Part shown: positions 53,316 to 62,518 of the stretch, in pieces
How the letters are laid out: each line of letters begins with the position of its first letter
How positions within the stretch are numbered: position 1 is the stretch's first letter
Translations under genes and position numbers: made by a program
DNA from: Marinilabiliales bacterium
Lineage (GTDB): Bacteria; Bacteroidota; Bacteroidia; Bacteroidales; ML635J-15
Assembly: GCA_002869385.1 (NCBI GenBank)
Contig: PKTB01000010.1
Coordinates: 115,476 to 179,475, forward strand
DNA length: 64,000 bases
Reading direction: 5' to 3'
Notes under the pieces: generated by a model
Database searches by the model: none
What the model saw: only the letters and a program-made list of their open reading frames with translations
What the model was told of the DNA's origin: nothing

Positions 53316-56102
53316 ATGAAGAAGAGTATTATTTTTATTTGCATGTTAGCTATTGCTAACTTTTTATTTTCACAAAGTATTACAGTAACTTCTCCAAACG
53401 GAGGCGAAGTTTTACCGGGATGTACAACACATACTATCACATGGAATTCAGTTGGAACAACCGATTTTTATTCCATTGATTATTCTACCGATAATGGTGC
53501 CACATGGACATCCATTACAAGTTTTTATAATACTGTTACTAAAACCTATAACTGGACTGTTACAAACACATCTTCAGGAACATGTTTGATAAGAATTATT
53601 GATTCGAATAATTCGGGGATAAGCGACCAAAGTGATGCTGTATTTACAGTTACTTCGCCTTTAACTCTGTTAACACATAATGGAGGTGAAAGTTGGGAGG
53701 CAAATACAAGTCAGAATATTACATATAATGCTACAGGTACGTCAAATTATTACGATATCTCCTATTCAACTGATGCCGGTTCCAGTTGGACAACAATAGC
53801 AAATAATACTTATAATACTTCAGGAACATATAATTGGAATGTTGCTAATAGTCCGTCAACAAATTGCTTAATAAAAATGACAGATCACTCAAACTCATGT
53901 ATGTCAGATGTTAGTGATGGCCTATTTGAAATTACTCCTGCCAGTTATTCTATCACAATAACAAATCCAAATGGTGGCGAAATATGGTATGTTGGACAAA
54001 ACAAAACAATAACATGGAACGATAATAATACAACCGATTTTTACAATATTGATTACTCAACAGACAACGGATTAACATGGACATCTTTAGCCAGTTCTTA
54101 TAATACTACATCAGGTCAGTATTCTTTCGTAGTGCCAAATACACCATCAACACTTTGCTTAGTAAGAGTAATTGATGCAAATAATGTTTCTGTGGAAGAT
54201 ATTAGCGATGCAACATTTACGATTGCAGACCCTTTTATTACTGTTGTATCACATAATGGTGGAGAAACACTTGAGTCTTGCGAGGATGAATACATAAACT
54301 GGCAATGCGGAGGTACTACAAATTATTATAAAATTGAATATTCTGTCGACAATGGTGCTACTTGGACAACAATAACTTATTCTTTTTATTCATCCAGTTC
54401 AAATCCTTCATATCTATGGAGCACAATTCCTAATAACGATTCCGGAAACTGCTTGATTAGTGTAACAGATAAGAACAATACATCTGTTTTAGATCAAAGT
54501 GACGCTACTTTTACAATATCACCAAACGAAGACATAATTATCACAAGTCCAAATGGTGGAGAATCATGGGAAGTAGGTTCTTCTCAAACTACAACTTGGG
54601 TGTCGGCTCCTACTACAAGTCGTTATTATGTTTATTATTCTGTAAATAATGGTTCCAGTTGGACAAACTTAACTAATACTTATTCAAATTCTTATAACTG
54701 GACAATTCCGGATAATGAATCAACTCAGGCTTTATTTAAAGTTGTTGATTATTACAATTCATGTATTATGGACATTAGTGATGCTAACTTTACAATTGCA
54801 CCTCCAACGCCTGTAATTACTGTTAATTATCCTAATTCAGGAGGAAGTTTATATCAAAACAACTCTTACAATATAACTTGGTCATCAGACTATATTACCT
54901 CTCCATTTGTTACAATCCATTATTCAATAAACAATGGGACAGACTGGGTTGAGATAGTAGATGTAACTGAGGATGATGGATCTTATAGCTGGACTGTACC
55001 TGAAGAACTAAGCGATCAATGTTTAGTTCGTGTTTCAGAGTATGGAAATCCGGCAGTATTTGACGTAAGTGATGTAAACTTTAGTATTATTGAACAGTTT
55101 ATTACTGTAACTTATCCAAATGGTGGAGAATCATGGGAAGGATGTGACTCTGAGATAATTACCTGGACTAGAGGTGGGGTTAGTTCTTATGTTAGAATAG
55201 AATATTCCGAAGATAACGGAGCAACATGGAATCTGATAACATCAAGTACAAGTTCAGCAGGTTCTTATACATGGGATCCGATAGTTGACCTTAGTTCCTC
55301 AAATTGTCTAATCAGGGTTTTGGACAAATACGATTTAGGTATTTATGATGATAGTGATGCTGTATTTACAATAAATGAAAATACTGATTTATTTGTACTG
55401 ACACCAAACTGTGGTGAGTCTTTGGAAGTTGACAACACTTATACTGTCACTTGGGCTGCTGCACCGGAGTTAAGCAGATATTCATTCTACTACTCATTGG
55501 ATAATGGATCAACATGGACTTTTGTGTCAAACAGTATTTATAGACCATCATATAACTGGACTGTGCCGAACCTACCATCTACAGAATGTTTAGTTAAAGT
55601 ACAGGATTATTATAATTCGTGTATCTACGATGTGTCTGATGCTGTCTTTAGTATTGAACCTCCTCAGCCCGTTATAAACATTACCTATCAAAATACAGGA
55701 CAAACATTATACATTGGTAACAACTGTAATATCACATGGACTCATGAATATGATGATGTGAATTTTGTTAAGCTTGAATATTCTGTTGATAATGGTTCAA
55801 CTTGGGCCACAATAGTTGATGTTACTGAGAATGATGGATCTTATTCATGGGTCGTACCTGACAATGCATCTACAGAATGCCAAATCAGAATTTATGATGT
55901 TGGAGATATGTCATTTATTGATTATACAGATGTAAACTTTACAATTACACCACCATATATTATTCTAACTAATCCAAATGGAGGAGAAGCAATTACCGGT
56001 TGTGAAGGCTTTAATATGACTTGGACAACACAGGGTACAGGAAATTACTTTGACATTGATTATTCTGATGATAACGGTGTTACTTGGCTTAATGTCAATT
56101 AA
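53316..56102 (+). CDS. Giant repetitive type IX-secreted surface protein, N-terminal part
   Basis: This 928-residue stretch starts with a signal peptide (KKSIIFICMLAIANFLFSQ; I use ATG 53316 rather than 53259). It contains repeats 1 to 10 of an ~95-residue Ig-like/KRE9-KNH-type module that opens ITVTSPNGGE and closes CLIRVxDxxNxxxxDxSDAxFTI. The TAA at 56100-56102 interrupts repeat 10: SYYASGTS follows in the same frame, and aligned repeats have Ser at that position (TCA to TAA, C to A). The full protein is 53316-61121, about 2,600 residues. Also odd: repeat 8 has NCGE where others have NGGE, and repeat 9 has YQN where others have YPN, both explained by the same base change. Confidence 0.8.
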   Translation: MKKSIIFICMLAIANFLFSQSITVTSPNGGEVLPGCTTHTITWNSVGTTDFYSIDYSTDNGATWTSITSFYNTVTKTYNWTVTNTSSGTCLIRIIDSNNSGISDQSDAVFTVTSPLTLLTHNGGESWEANTSQNITYNATGTSNYYDISYSTDAGSSWTTIANNTYNTSGTYNWNVANSPSTNCLIKMTDHSNSCMSDVSDGLFEITPASYSITITNPNGGEIWYVGQNKTITWNDNNTTDFYNIDYSTDNGLTWTSLASSYNTTSGQYSFVVPNTPSTLCLVRVIDANNVSVEDISDATFTIADPFITVVSHNGGETLESCEDEYINWQCGGTTNYYKIEYSVDNGATWTTITYSFYSSSSNPSYLWSTIPNNDSGNCLISVTDKNNTSVLDQSDATFTISPNEDIIITSPNGGESWEVGSSQTTTWVSAPTTSRYYVYYSVNNGSSWTNLTNTYSNSYNWTIPDNESTQALFKVVDYYNSCIMDISDANFTIAPPTPVITVNYPNSGGSLYQNNSYNITWSSDYITSPFVTIHYSINNGTDWVEIVDVTEDDGSYSWTVPEELSDQCLVRVSEYGNPAVFDVSDVNFSIIEQFITVTYPNGGESWEGCDSEIITWTRGGVSSYVRIEYSEDNGATWNLITSSTSSAGSYTWDPIVDLSSSNCLIRVLDKYDLGIYDDSDAVFTINENTDLFVLTPNCGESLEVDNTYTVTWAAAPELSRYSFYYSLDNGSTWTFVSNSIYRPSYNWTVPNLPSTECLVKVQDYYNSCIYDVSDAVFSIEPPQPVINITYQNTGQTLYIGNNCNITWTHEYDDVNFVKLEYSVDNGSTWATIVDVTENDGSYSWVVPDNASTECQIRIYDVGDMSFIDYTDVNFTITPPYIILTNPNGGEAITGCEGFNMTWTTQGTGNYFDIDYSDDNGVTWLNVN

Positions 56103-58523
56103 AGTTATTATGCATCAGGAACAAGTTGTTCTTATGCATGGGATCCAGTTACTAACTTGAGCTCAAATCAGTGTTTGATAAGAGTTCGTGATAAAAATAA
56201 TACTATTGTTGGCGATACCAGTGATGCTGTATTTACAGTAAATCCAAATACAGATATAATCGTTACCTCACAGAACGGAGGAGAAAACTGGGAAATTGGA
56301 GATTCTCATCAGATTACCTGGGTATCTGCATCAGGTTCAACATATTTCAGAGTCTATTATTCTATTGATAATGGGTCAACATGGACTTCTTTAACAAATA
56401 CAACCAGTAATTATTATAACTGGACAATTCCAAACAATCCATCCGACGAATGTCTAATCAGGGTTGAAGATTATTATAATTCATGCATAAAAGATTACAG
56501 CGATGCTGTTTTTTCAATATCAGAGCCGGCAGCGAATATTACTGTAAATTATCCAAACAGTGGACAAACATTGTACTATAATCAGAATTGTAATATCACA
56601 TGGAGTAGTGAGTTTACTGTTTCAGAATTTGTAACAATTGAATACTCAATAGATAATGGTAGCACATGGAATACAATTGTTTCGCCAACTGAAGATGATG
56701 GTTCTTATTCATGGACAGTTCCGGAGACAGCTTCAACCGAGTGTCAAGTTAGAGTTAGTGAATTTGGTAATCCTGCAGTTTATGATATTTGTGATATGAA
56801 TTTCACAATTGCTGAGCCGTATATTGTTGTAACTTCTCCAAATGGAGGAGAGATATTCGATGGCTGTAGTAGCGAAACAATTACCTGGACTAAAGGTGGA
56901 ACTACAAATTATTATAAAATTGAATACTCTTTGGATAATGGAGCAACATGGATATTGAAAAATTCATCATATTATACAACCGGAAATTCGTATACATGGG
57001 ATCCTGTTTATGATTTTGGTACCACTGAGGCTTTAGTAAAAGTAACAGACAAAAATTACTTGCCTGCTACTGATGAAAGTGACAATGTATTTACAATTGT
57101 TAAAAATACAGATATTGTAGTTATTTCTCCTAATGGAGGTGAAAGCTATGAGGTTGGAACATCAACTCAAATCGACTGGATATCAGATCCGTCTGTGTCA
57201 CGTTATTATGTTTATTATTCAGTTAACGACGGAGCTTCATGGTCTTTAATAAATAGCACTTATTCAAGTTACTACAATTGGACTATTCCTGACAATGTAT
57301 CAAATAACTGTAGAGTAAAAGTTGTTGATTATTACAACTCATGTGTTAATGATATTAGTGATGATGTATTTGCAATTACACCTCCAATTCCATACATTGA
57401 TGTAAATTATCCTAATTCAGCTACTACAGTATATATTGGCAGAAGTATTAATATTACATGGGATTCAGACTATTTAACTTCTTCATTTGTTAATATTTCA
57501 TATTCATACGATGGCGGAGTAAGCTGGAATTCAATAGTTTCTGCCACTGAGGATGATGGTACATATCAATGGACAATACCTGAAACACCGTCTACAGAAT
57601 GCTTGGTAAGAGTAAGTGAATATGAGAATCCTGCAGTTTATGATGAAAGTGATGTTTTCTTCACTATTGATTATCCTTGGATTACAGTATCAACTCCAAA
57701 TGGTGGTGAAACATACGAAGGCTGTCAGGAGATGACAATTAACTGGACTAGAGCAGGTGTAAGTAATTATTATAAGATTGAATACTCTACAAATGGTGGA
57801 GTCGATTGGAATATTATTACAAACTCTACTTATAATACAGGAACATCTTACACATGGTCAACAGTTGCAGATTTAACATCTTCTAATTGCATTATGAGAG
57901 TTAGCGATGTAAATTCACCATCTGCAATTGACGAAAGTGATGCTCCTTTTACAATTACAAAAAACAATGACATTATTGTTACAACACCTAATGGTGGCGA
58001 GTTCTTGCAAGCAGATGGAACAGAGACTATAGAGTGGGTTTCTGCACCAACTTCTACACGATTTTATGTTTATTACTCCCTAGATGGTGGAGATACTTAC
58101 ACAAATGTAGCAAGTACATATAGTAATTCTTATAATTGGAGCATTCCTAATGTAGAATCTTCTAATTGTTTAATAAAGATTAGAGATTATTATAATTCTT
58201 GTATTAGTGATGTTAGCGATGAGTATTTTGCAATTATTCCACCTCCATTTGAGGTTTCTTATCCAAATGGAGGACAGGTTTTTTATTATGGCTCTAGTTA
58301 CAATATCACTTGGACAGACGAATATATGTATTCTGATTATGTGAAAATAGAGTTTTCAGATAATAATGGAGCATCATGGATTACTATAGAAAATGTTGAA
58401 GATAATGATGGATCATACTCATGGTCAGTTCCTGATAACTTTAGCGATGAATGTCTTGTTAAAGTAAGCAAATATGACGATCCAAGTATTTATGACATTA
58501 GTGATGCTACATTTGAAATTCGT
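54237..58523 (+). repeat. Five-fold higher-order repeat (three Ig-like domains per unit, ~860 bases)
   Basis: Repeats 4-18 alternate in three types. Type A has a Cys after the PNGGE motif and NYYKIEYS; type B has SRYYVYYS and ...YYNSCIxDISDA; type C has NYPNSG, DDGSYSWTVP and SEYxNPAVYD. The A-B-C triad recurs five times, starting near 54237, 55099, 55957, 56819 and 57677. The conserved phase shows amplification by three-domain units. Confidence 0.8.
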
Positions 58524-61121
58524 CCTTCAATCGTTCTGAATACTCCGAATGGTGATGGCGGTGCTGAAGTTTGGAGAGTATGTACTGCAACAAGTATTGT
58601 TTGGAATGCAAATGGTGATAGCAATTATTTTAAAATTGAATACTCAACAGATAATGGAGTAACCTGGACAAACATCGAAACAAATTATTATAATTCTTCA
58701 TCAACAGTTAGTTATGACTGGACATTACCAAATACTCCTTCAACAGAATGTTTAGTAAGGGTTACTGATAAAAATAATACTGTTAAGACTGATATTAGTG
58801 ATGCTACATTTACAATAGCACCTGCCATTGAGTTAACCCAACCTAACGGAGGAGAAAGCTTTACATCAGCATCTTCCTATGATATTACCTGGACTTCTGA
58901 CGGAGTGTCAAACTATTATAATATTGATTATAGTACTGATGGAGGATCAAGCTGGACAAATATCTGTTACAATAAGAATATAGGAACTAATACATATACT
59001 TGGACTGTTCCCGGTGTAGTTTCTCAAAACTGTTTAGTAAAAATTACTGATAATGTAAATACTTGTAAAACAGATATGTCTGAACAGGTATTTGCAATAG
59101 GTACTGCTGCAACTAATATTTCTGTAACTGCGCCTGTCGGTGCTGAGACATGGAGTGGCTGTACTGATGAAACGATAACATGGACAAGTACCGGAACATC
59201 TTACAATTATGATATTTATTATTCTATAGATGCTGGAGATTCATGGATATTAATAGAATCAAATTATTACACTTTGACAAAAGATTATACATGGACAATT
59301 CCAAATCTTGCATCTGCAAATGCAATGGTTAAAGTAGCTGATGCTGCAAATAGTAATTTTTATGGCACTTCACCTGCTATATTTGAGATTGCAACAGTTG
59401 TTGCCGATGCAGGAGAGGATGAGGCACTATGTGCTGGTAGCAGTGTGAACTTAAATGCAACAGGAGGTGTATCATACACATGGTTACCAACGACAGGATT
59501 AAGTGATCCAAATATTGAAAACCCGGTAGCAACTCCTGGTTCAACAACAACATATACAGTTTATGTAACTGATGTAAACGGGTGTACACAACCTGACGAA
59601 ATTGTTGTTACTGTTAATCCTATTCCGGCAGCGCCTGTTGCATCAAGCAACAGCCCGGTTGACCTAAATGGTGATATTGAGCTTACTGCAAGTACTGTAA
59701 ATATGGCATTTTATACTTGGTCAGGACCAAACGGGTTTACTTCTACTCAACAAAATCCAATTATTGAAGATGCAGATCCTTCAATGAGCGGCACATATTC
59801 TGTTTACGCAACAGTTGAAGGTTGTCAGAGTTCTGTAGCTACGACAGATGTCACAGTAACAGGTACACAGGCGACAGTTGATCTTCTAGGTGGAGTTTAT
59901 ACATCATCAGGTATTCCTGTATCTGGTGTTAGCCTTAACCTTACAGGTGATGGCACTGACTTATATGAAACTACATCAACAGGCTTGTTTGAATTTACAG
60001 TTGATAATGGTGCTGCATATGTAATTACTCCTTCAAAGAACAACGATGTTGTTACTAATAACGGTGTTAGCACATTAGACATTATTCTTATGCAAAGACA
60101 CATTCTTAATGTTCAGAGTTTATCATCACCATATAGCATTATTGCTGCCGATGTTAACAGATCCGAAGGAGTGTCAACATTAGATATCGTATTAACTCGT
60201 GCATTGATTCTTCAAACAGAAACTTCATTTCCTGGCGGTGACTTATTGACATTTGTAAATAGTGATTTTGTATTTGCAGACCCTGCAAGTCCATGGCCTT
60301 ATGAGCTTACACGCTCTTATAGCTCTGCAAATGCTGCGGAGGATCAGGATTTTGTTGGAATCAAATTGGGAGATGTAAATAATACATGGAATACCAATAT
60401 TGCAAAATCTTCGGATGATGGATTAAATCTTATACTTGGAGAAAATAATGCAGTTTCAAATCATATTCTTAGCATACCTGTAACATCTGATAACTTTAAT
60501 GATATTAGTGGTTTGCAGTTAACTTTATCATGGGATGGCCAATATTTTGAATATGTTGGTGTTTCATCACCAATAGAAGGATTTTATTTTGGTGAGAACT
60601 TTACAAATGATGGACATCTTACTGCTGTTTGGAGTACAGGTGACCTTAGTGGTATGAATTTCACATCCGAAGATATTCTTTTCACAATTGATTTATTGCC
60701 AATTAGTGATATGGATGTTTCTACTCAACTGGATGTTTCAGCTCAGATAACCCCTGCAGAAGCATATGATACAGAACTTAATGTTCTGGAACTTGCTTTA
60801 AGCAATCCTGAAATCAATATTCAGTCAATGTCAACAAATATTAAAAATGAATTGTTTGATTTCAATCTGAACTGTCATCCAAATCCATTTTCAGACCTTG
60901 TTTATATCAACTTTGTTTTAAAAGATGAGGATGTAAGTCTGAAGATATTTAATAATCTGGGACAGCAAGTTTACATCAATAACAGCGGGTTTACAAATGG
61001 TAAAAATAAATTTGTTTGGGACGGATGTGATATGTCTGGGAATAAACTGCCTTCGGGAACATATTACTTAAAACTATTTGCCAATGATGGCTGTGAAACA
61101 GTCAAACTTGTGATATTTTAA
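56157..61121 (+). CDS. Giant repetitive surface protein, C-terminal part with dockerin-like, cohesin-like and type IX domains
   Basis: Same frame as 53316-56102. It contains the rest of repeat 10 and repeats 11 to 21 of the PNGGE-type module, then Ig/PKD-like domains (DAGEDEALCAGSSVNLNATGG; GPNGFTSTQQNP). Next is a dockerin-like module with two calcium-loop-like segments (NNGVSTLDIILMQRHIL and AADVNRSEGVSTLDIVL) about 40 residues apart. A cohesin-like beta-domain follows (ILSIPVTSDNFNDISGLQLTLSWDGQYFEYVGV). The end is a type IX sorting domain (NCHPNPFSDLVYINF ... LPSGTYYLKLF ... VKLVIF). Predicted role: a long surface or released adhesin/scaffold exported through SprA. As read the ORF starts at ATG 56157, without a signal peptide. 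Confidence 0.8.
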   Translation: MSSNQCLIRVRDKNNTIVGDTSDAVFTVNPNTDIIVTSQNGGENWEIGDSHQITWVSASGSTYFRVYYSIDNGSTWTSLTNTTSNYYNWTIPNNPSDECLIRVEDYYNSCIKDYSDAVFSISEPAANITVNYPNSGQTLYYNQNCNITWSSEFTVSEFVTIEYSIDNGSTWNTIVSPTEDDGSYSWTVPETASTECQVRVSEFGNPAVYDICDMNFTIAEPYIVVTSPNGGEIFDGCSSETITWTKGGTTNYYKIEYSLDNGATWILKNSSYYTTGNSYTWDPVYDFGTTEALVKVTDKNYLPATDESDNVFTIVKNTDIVVISPNGGESYEVGTSTQIDWISDPSVSRYYVYYSVNDGASWSLINSTYSSYYNWTIPDNVSNNCRVKVVDYYNSCVNDISDDVFAITPPIPYIDVNYPNSATTVYIGRSINITWDSDYLTSSFVNISYSYDGGVSWNSIVSATEDDGTYQWTIPETPSTECLVRVSEYENPAVYDESDVFFTIDYPWITVSTPNGGETYEGCQEMTINWTRAGVSNYYKIEYSTNGGVDWNIITNSTYNTGTSYTWSTVADLTSSNCIMRVSDVNSPSAIDESDAPFTITKNNDIIVTTPNGGEFLQADGTETIEWVSAPTSTRFYVYYSLDGGDTYTNVASTYSNSYNWSIPNVESSNCLIKIRDYYNSCISDVSDEYFAIIPPPFEVSYPNGGQVFYYGSSYNITWTDEYMYSDYVKIEFSDNNGASWITIENVEDNDGSYSWSVPDNFSDECLVKVSKYDDPSIYDISDATFEIRPSIVLNTPNGDGGAEVWRVCTATSIVWNANGDSNYFKIEYSTDNGVTWTNIETNYYNSSSTVSYDWTLPNTPSTECLVRVTDKNNTVKTDISDATFTIAPAIELTQPNGGESFTSASSYDITWTSDGVSNYYNIDYSTDGGSSWTNICYNKNIGTNTYTWTVPGVVSQNCLVKITDNVNTCKTDMSEQVFAIGTAATNISVTAPVGAETWSGCTDETITWTSTGTSYNYDIYYSIDAGDSWILIESNYYTLTKDYTWTIPNLASANAMVKVADAANSNFYGTSPAIFEIATVVADAGEDEALCAGSSVNLNATGGVSYTWLPTTGLSDPNIENPVATPGSTTTYTVYVTDVNGCTQPDEIVVTVNPIPAAPVASSNSPVDLNGDIELTASTVNMAFYTWSGPNGFTSTQQNPIIEDADPSMSGTYSVYATVEGCQSSVATTDVTVTGTQATVDLLGGVYTSSGIPVSGVSLNLTGDGTDLYETTSTGLFEFTVDNGAAYVITPSKNNDVVTNNGVSTLDIILMQRHILNVQSLSSPYSIIAADVNRSEGVSTLDIVLTRALILQTETSFPGGDLLTFVNSDFVFADPASPWPYELTRSYSSANAAEDQDFVGIKLGDVNNTWNTNIAKSSDDGLNLILGENNAVSNHILSIPVTSDNFNDISGLQLTLSWDGQYFEYVGVSSPIEGFYFGENFTNDGHLTAVWSTGDLSGMNFTSEDILFTIDLLPISDMDVSTQLDVSAQITPAEAYDTELNVLELALSNPEINIQSMSTNIKNELFDFNLNCHPNPFSDLVYINFVLKDEDVSLKIFNNLGQQVYINNSGFTNGKNKFVWDGCDMSGNKLPSGTYYLKLFANDGCETVKLVIF

Positions 61122-61150
61122 GATAGTATTAATTCCTGAATGTTTTTAAA

Positions 61151-62518
61151 ATGAAAAAACTAAGTTTAATAATAATTTTTCTGTCGCTTTTTGCCATGCT
61201 TAAAGCTCAGGCAGTCTATTTCAGGATTGGATCCGAGACTGATGCACAGGGAACAGAGGTTGTGATTCCTGTAAAAGTTGAAGATTTTACTGATATCCTT
61301 TCAATGCAGGGAACAATAAGTTTTGATCATTCTGTGGTAAGTTTTGTTAATACCGAAGATTATGCACTTACAGGTTTAAATGCTACTTGTTTTGGAACAA
61401 CAAATGTTGGCTCAGGCAAGCTTACTTTTAGCTGGTATGATGCTAGTCTTTTAGGACAAAATTTAGCTGATAATGATACCGTTTTCAGTATTAGATTTTT
61501 AATTGCCGGTGCCCCCGGCACTTCTACAAGTATTCAACTTACTGATGACAGTACTACAGTTGAAGTGGTTGATAATACATATTCAACACTTATTGTTTAT
61601 GATCAGACCGGTTCAGTAACTGTTTCGGAGGAATCTCCTGTTTCTGATGATGTAACCTTCTTGATTTCAGATTATGAAGGTGAGAACGGAGCAAGTATCG
61701 AAGTTCCGGTTACAGTACAAAAATTTGAAGATATTATTACAACACAAGGAACTATCGAATTTGATGAAACAATTATCTCTTATTCCGGAATCAGTTCTTT
61801 TGGTTTACCTTCAATGAGTCTGGCAAATTTTGGAACAGGTTCAGCAGCATCAGGTATTTTAACATTTTCGTGGAATGATCCTACGCTGGCCGGCGTTACA
61901 ATGGCTGATGATGCAGTAATATTTACTATTGAGTTTGATATTATTGGAGCTGAAGGTCAAATAAGTCCTGTAAATGTTATAAGTACACCTACTCCAATAG
62001 AAGTTGCGGATGTTGGTTTAAATATTTTGGACTATTCCGTAAATAATGGTTCTGTTACAGTTGGTGAAACACTTGTGCCAGATGGGTTTACAATTCTAGC
62101 AGACAGCGTTGAAGCTGCAATTGGACAATATGTTGAAGTAACTGTAAGGGCAACTGACTTTGTTGACCTGATTACTGCTCAAGGAAGCATTACATTTAAT
62201 ACGAGTGTTGCTACATTTGATCAGATTACATATTTTGGACTGCCCGATTTAAGTGCTGCAAATTTTGGACTAACACAAACGGCTTCAGGAATTATCAGTT
62301 TTTCATGGAATGATCCAAGTCTTGTTGGAGTTACAATGGCAGATAATGATATCTTATTTACCTTACAATTTCTGGTTGTTGGTGCTATTGGCGAGGAAAC
62401 TCCGCTTACCTTTGGAGATAGTCCTACCAGCTTAGAGTTTGTAGATAATGATTTTACTGTAATTACATATGATACTGAGAATGGAAACATTAAAGTTATT
62501 GATCTTTATGAACTTTAA
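61151..62518 (+). CDS. Multi-cohesin secreted protein, N-terminal part (three cohesin-like domains)
   Basis: A 455-residue stretch with a signal peptide (KKLSLIIIFLSLFAMLKAQ) followed by three tandem cohesin-like domains of ~145 residues. They share V-IPV-V--F-DI---QGTI-FD, -FSW-DPSL-GV-MAD--- and F-I-F---G--G, each closing with a GSVTV/GNIKV strand. Cohesins bind dockerin modules or serve as adhesive beta-sandwiches. The frame stops at TAA 62516-62518 after IDLYEL but continues ITSISGTEFCAGEEIIVDY in frame (GAA to TAA is plausible). The gene then runs past the window end. It lies 29 bases after the giant repeat protein, in the same direction, so the two are probably one operon. Confidence 0.8.
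   Translation: MKKLSLIIIFLSLFAMLKAQAVYFRIGSETDAQGTEVVIPVKVEDFTDILSMQGTISFDHSVVSFVNTEDYALTGLNATCFGTTNVGSGKLTFSWYDASLLGQNLADNDTVFSIRFLIAGAPGTSTSIQLTDDSTTVEVVDNTYSTLIVYDQTGSVTVSEESPVSDDVTFLISDYEGENGASIEVPVTVQKFEDIITTQGTIEFDETIISYSGISSFGLPSMSLANFGTGSAASGILTFSWNDPTLAGVTMADDAVIFTIEFDIIGAEGQISPVNVISTPTPIEVADVGLNILDYSVNNGSVTVGETLVPDGFTILADSVEAAIGQYVEVTVRATDFVDLITAQGSITFNTSVATFDQITYFGLPDLSAANFGLTQTASGIISFSWNDPSLVGVTMADNDILFTLQFLVVGAIGEETPLTFGDSPTSLEFVDNDFTVITYDTENGNIKVIDLYEL

Noticed and set aside
2014..62518. Stop-codon reassignment (TAA/TAG as Glu, TGA as Gly) to explain the in-frame stops
   Set aside because: All three codons also end genes normally in this window (TAA for gcvH, TGA for the FkbM and nucleoside hydrolase genes, TAG for rnc and the acyltransferase). 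RuvA and the repeat protein need Ser, not Glu, at TAA.
2014..62518. Programmed readthrough or selenocysteine insertion at the stops
   Set aside because: The stops use three different codons with no shared downstream context or hairpin, and the replaced residues are not Cys. The genes are functionally unrelated.
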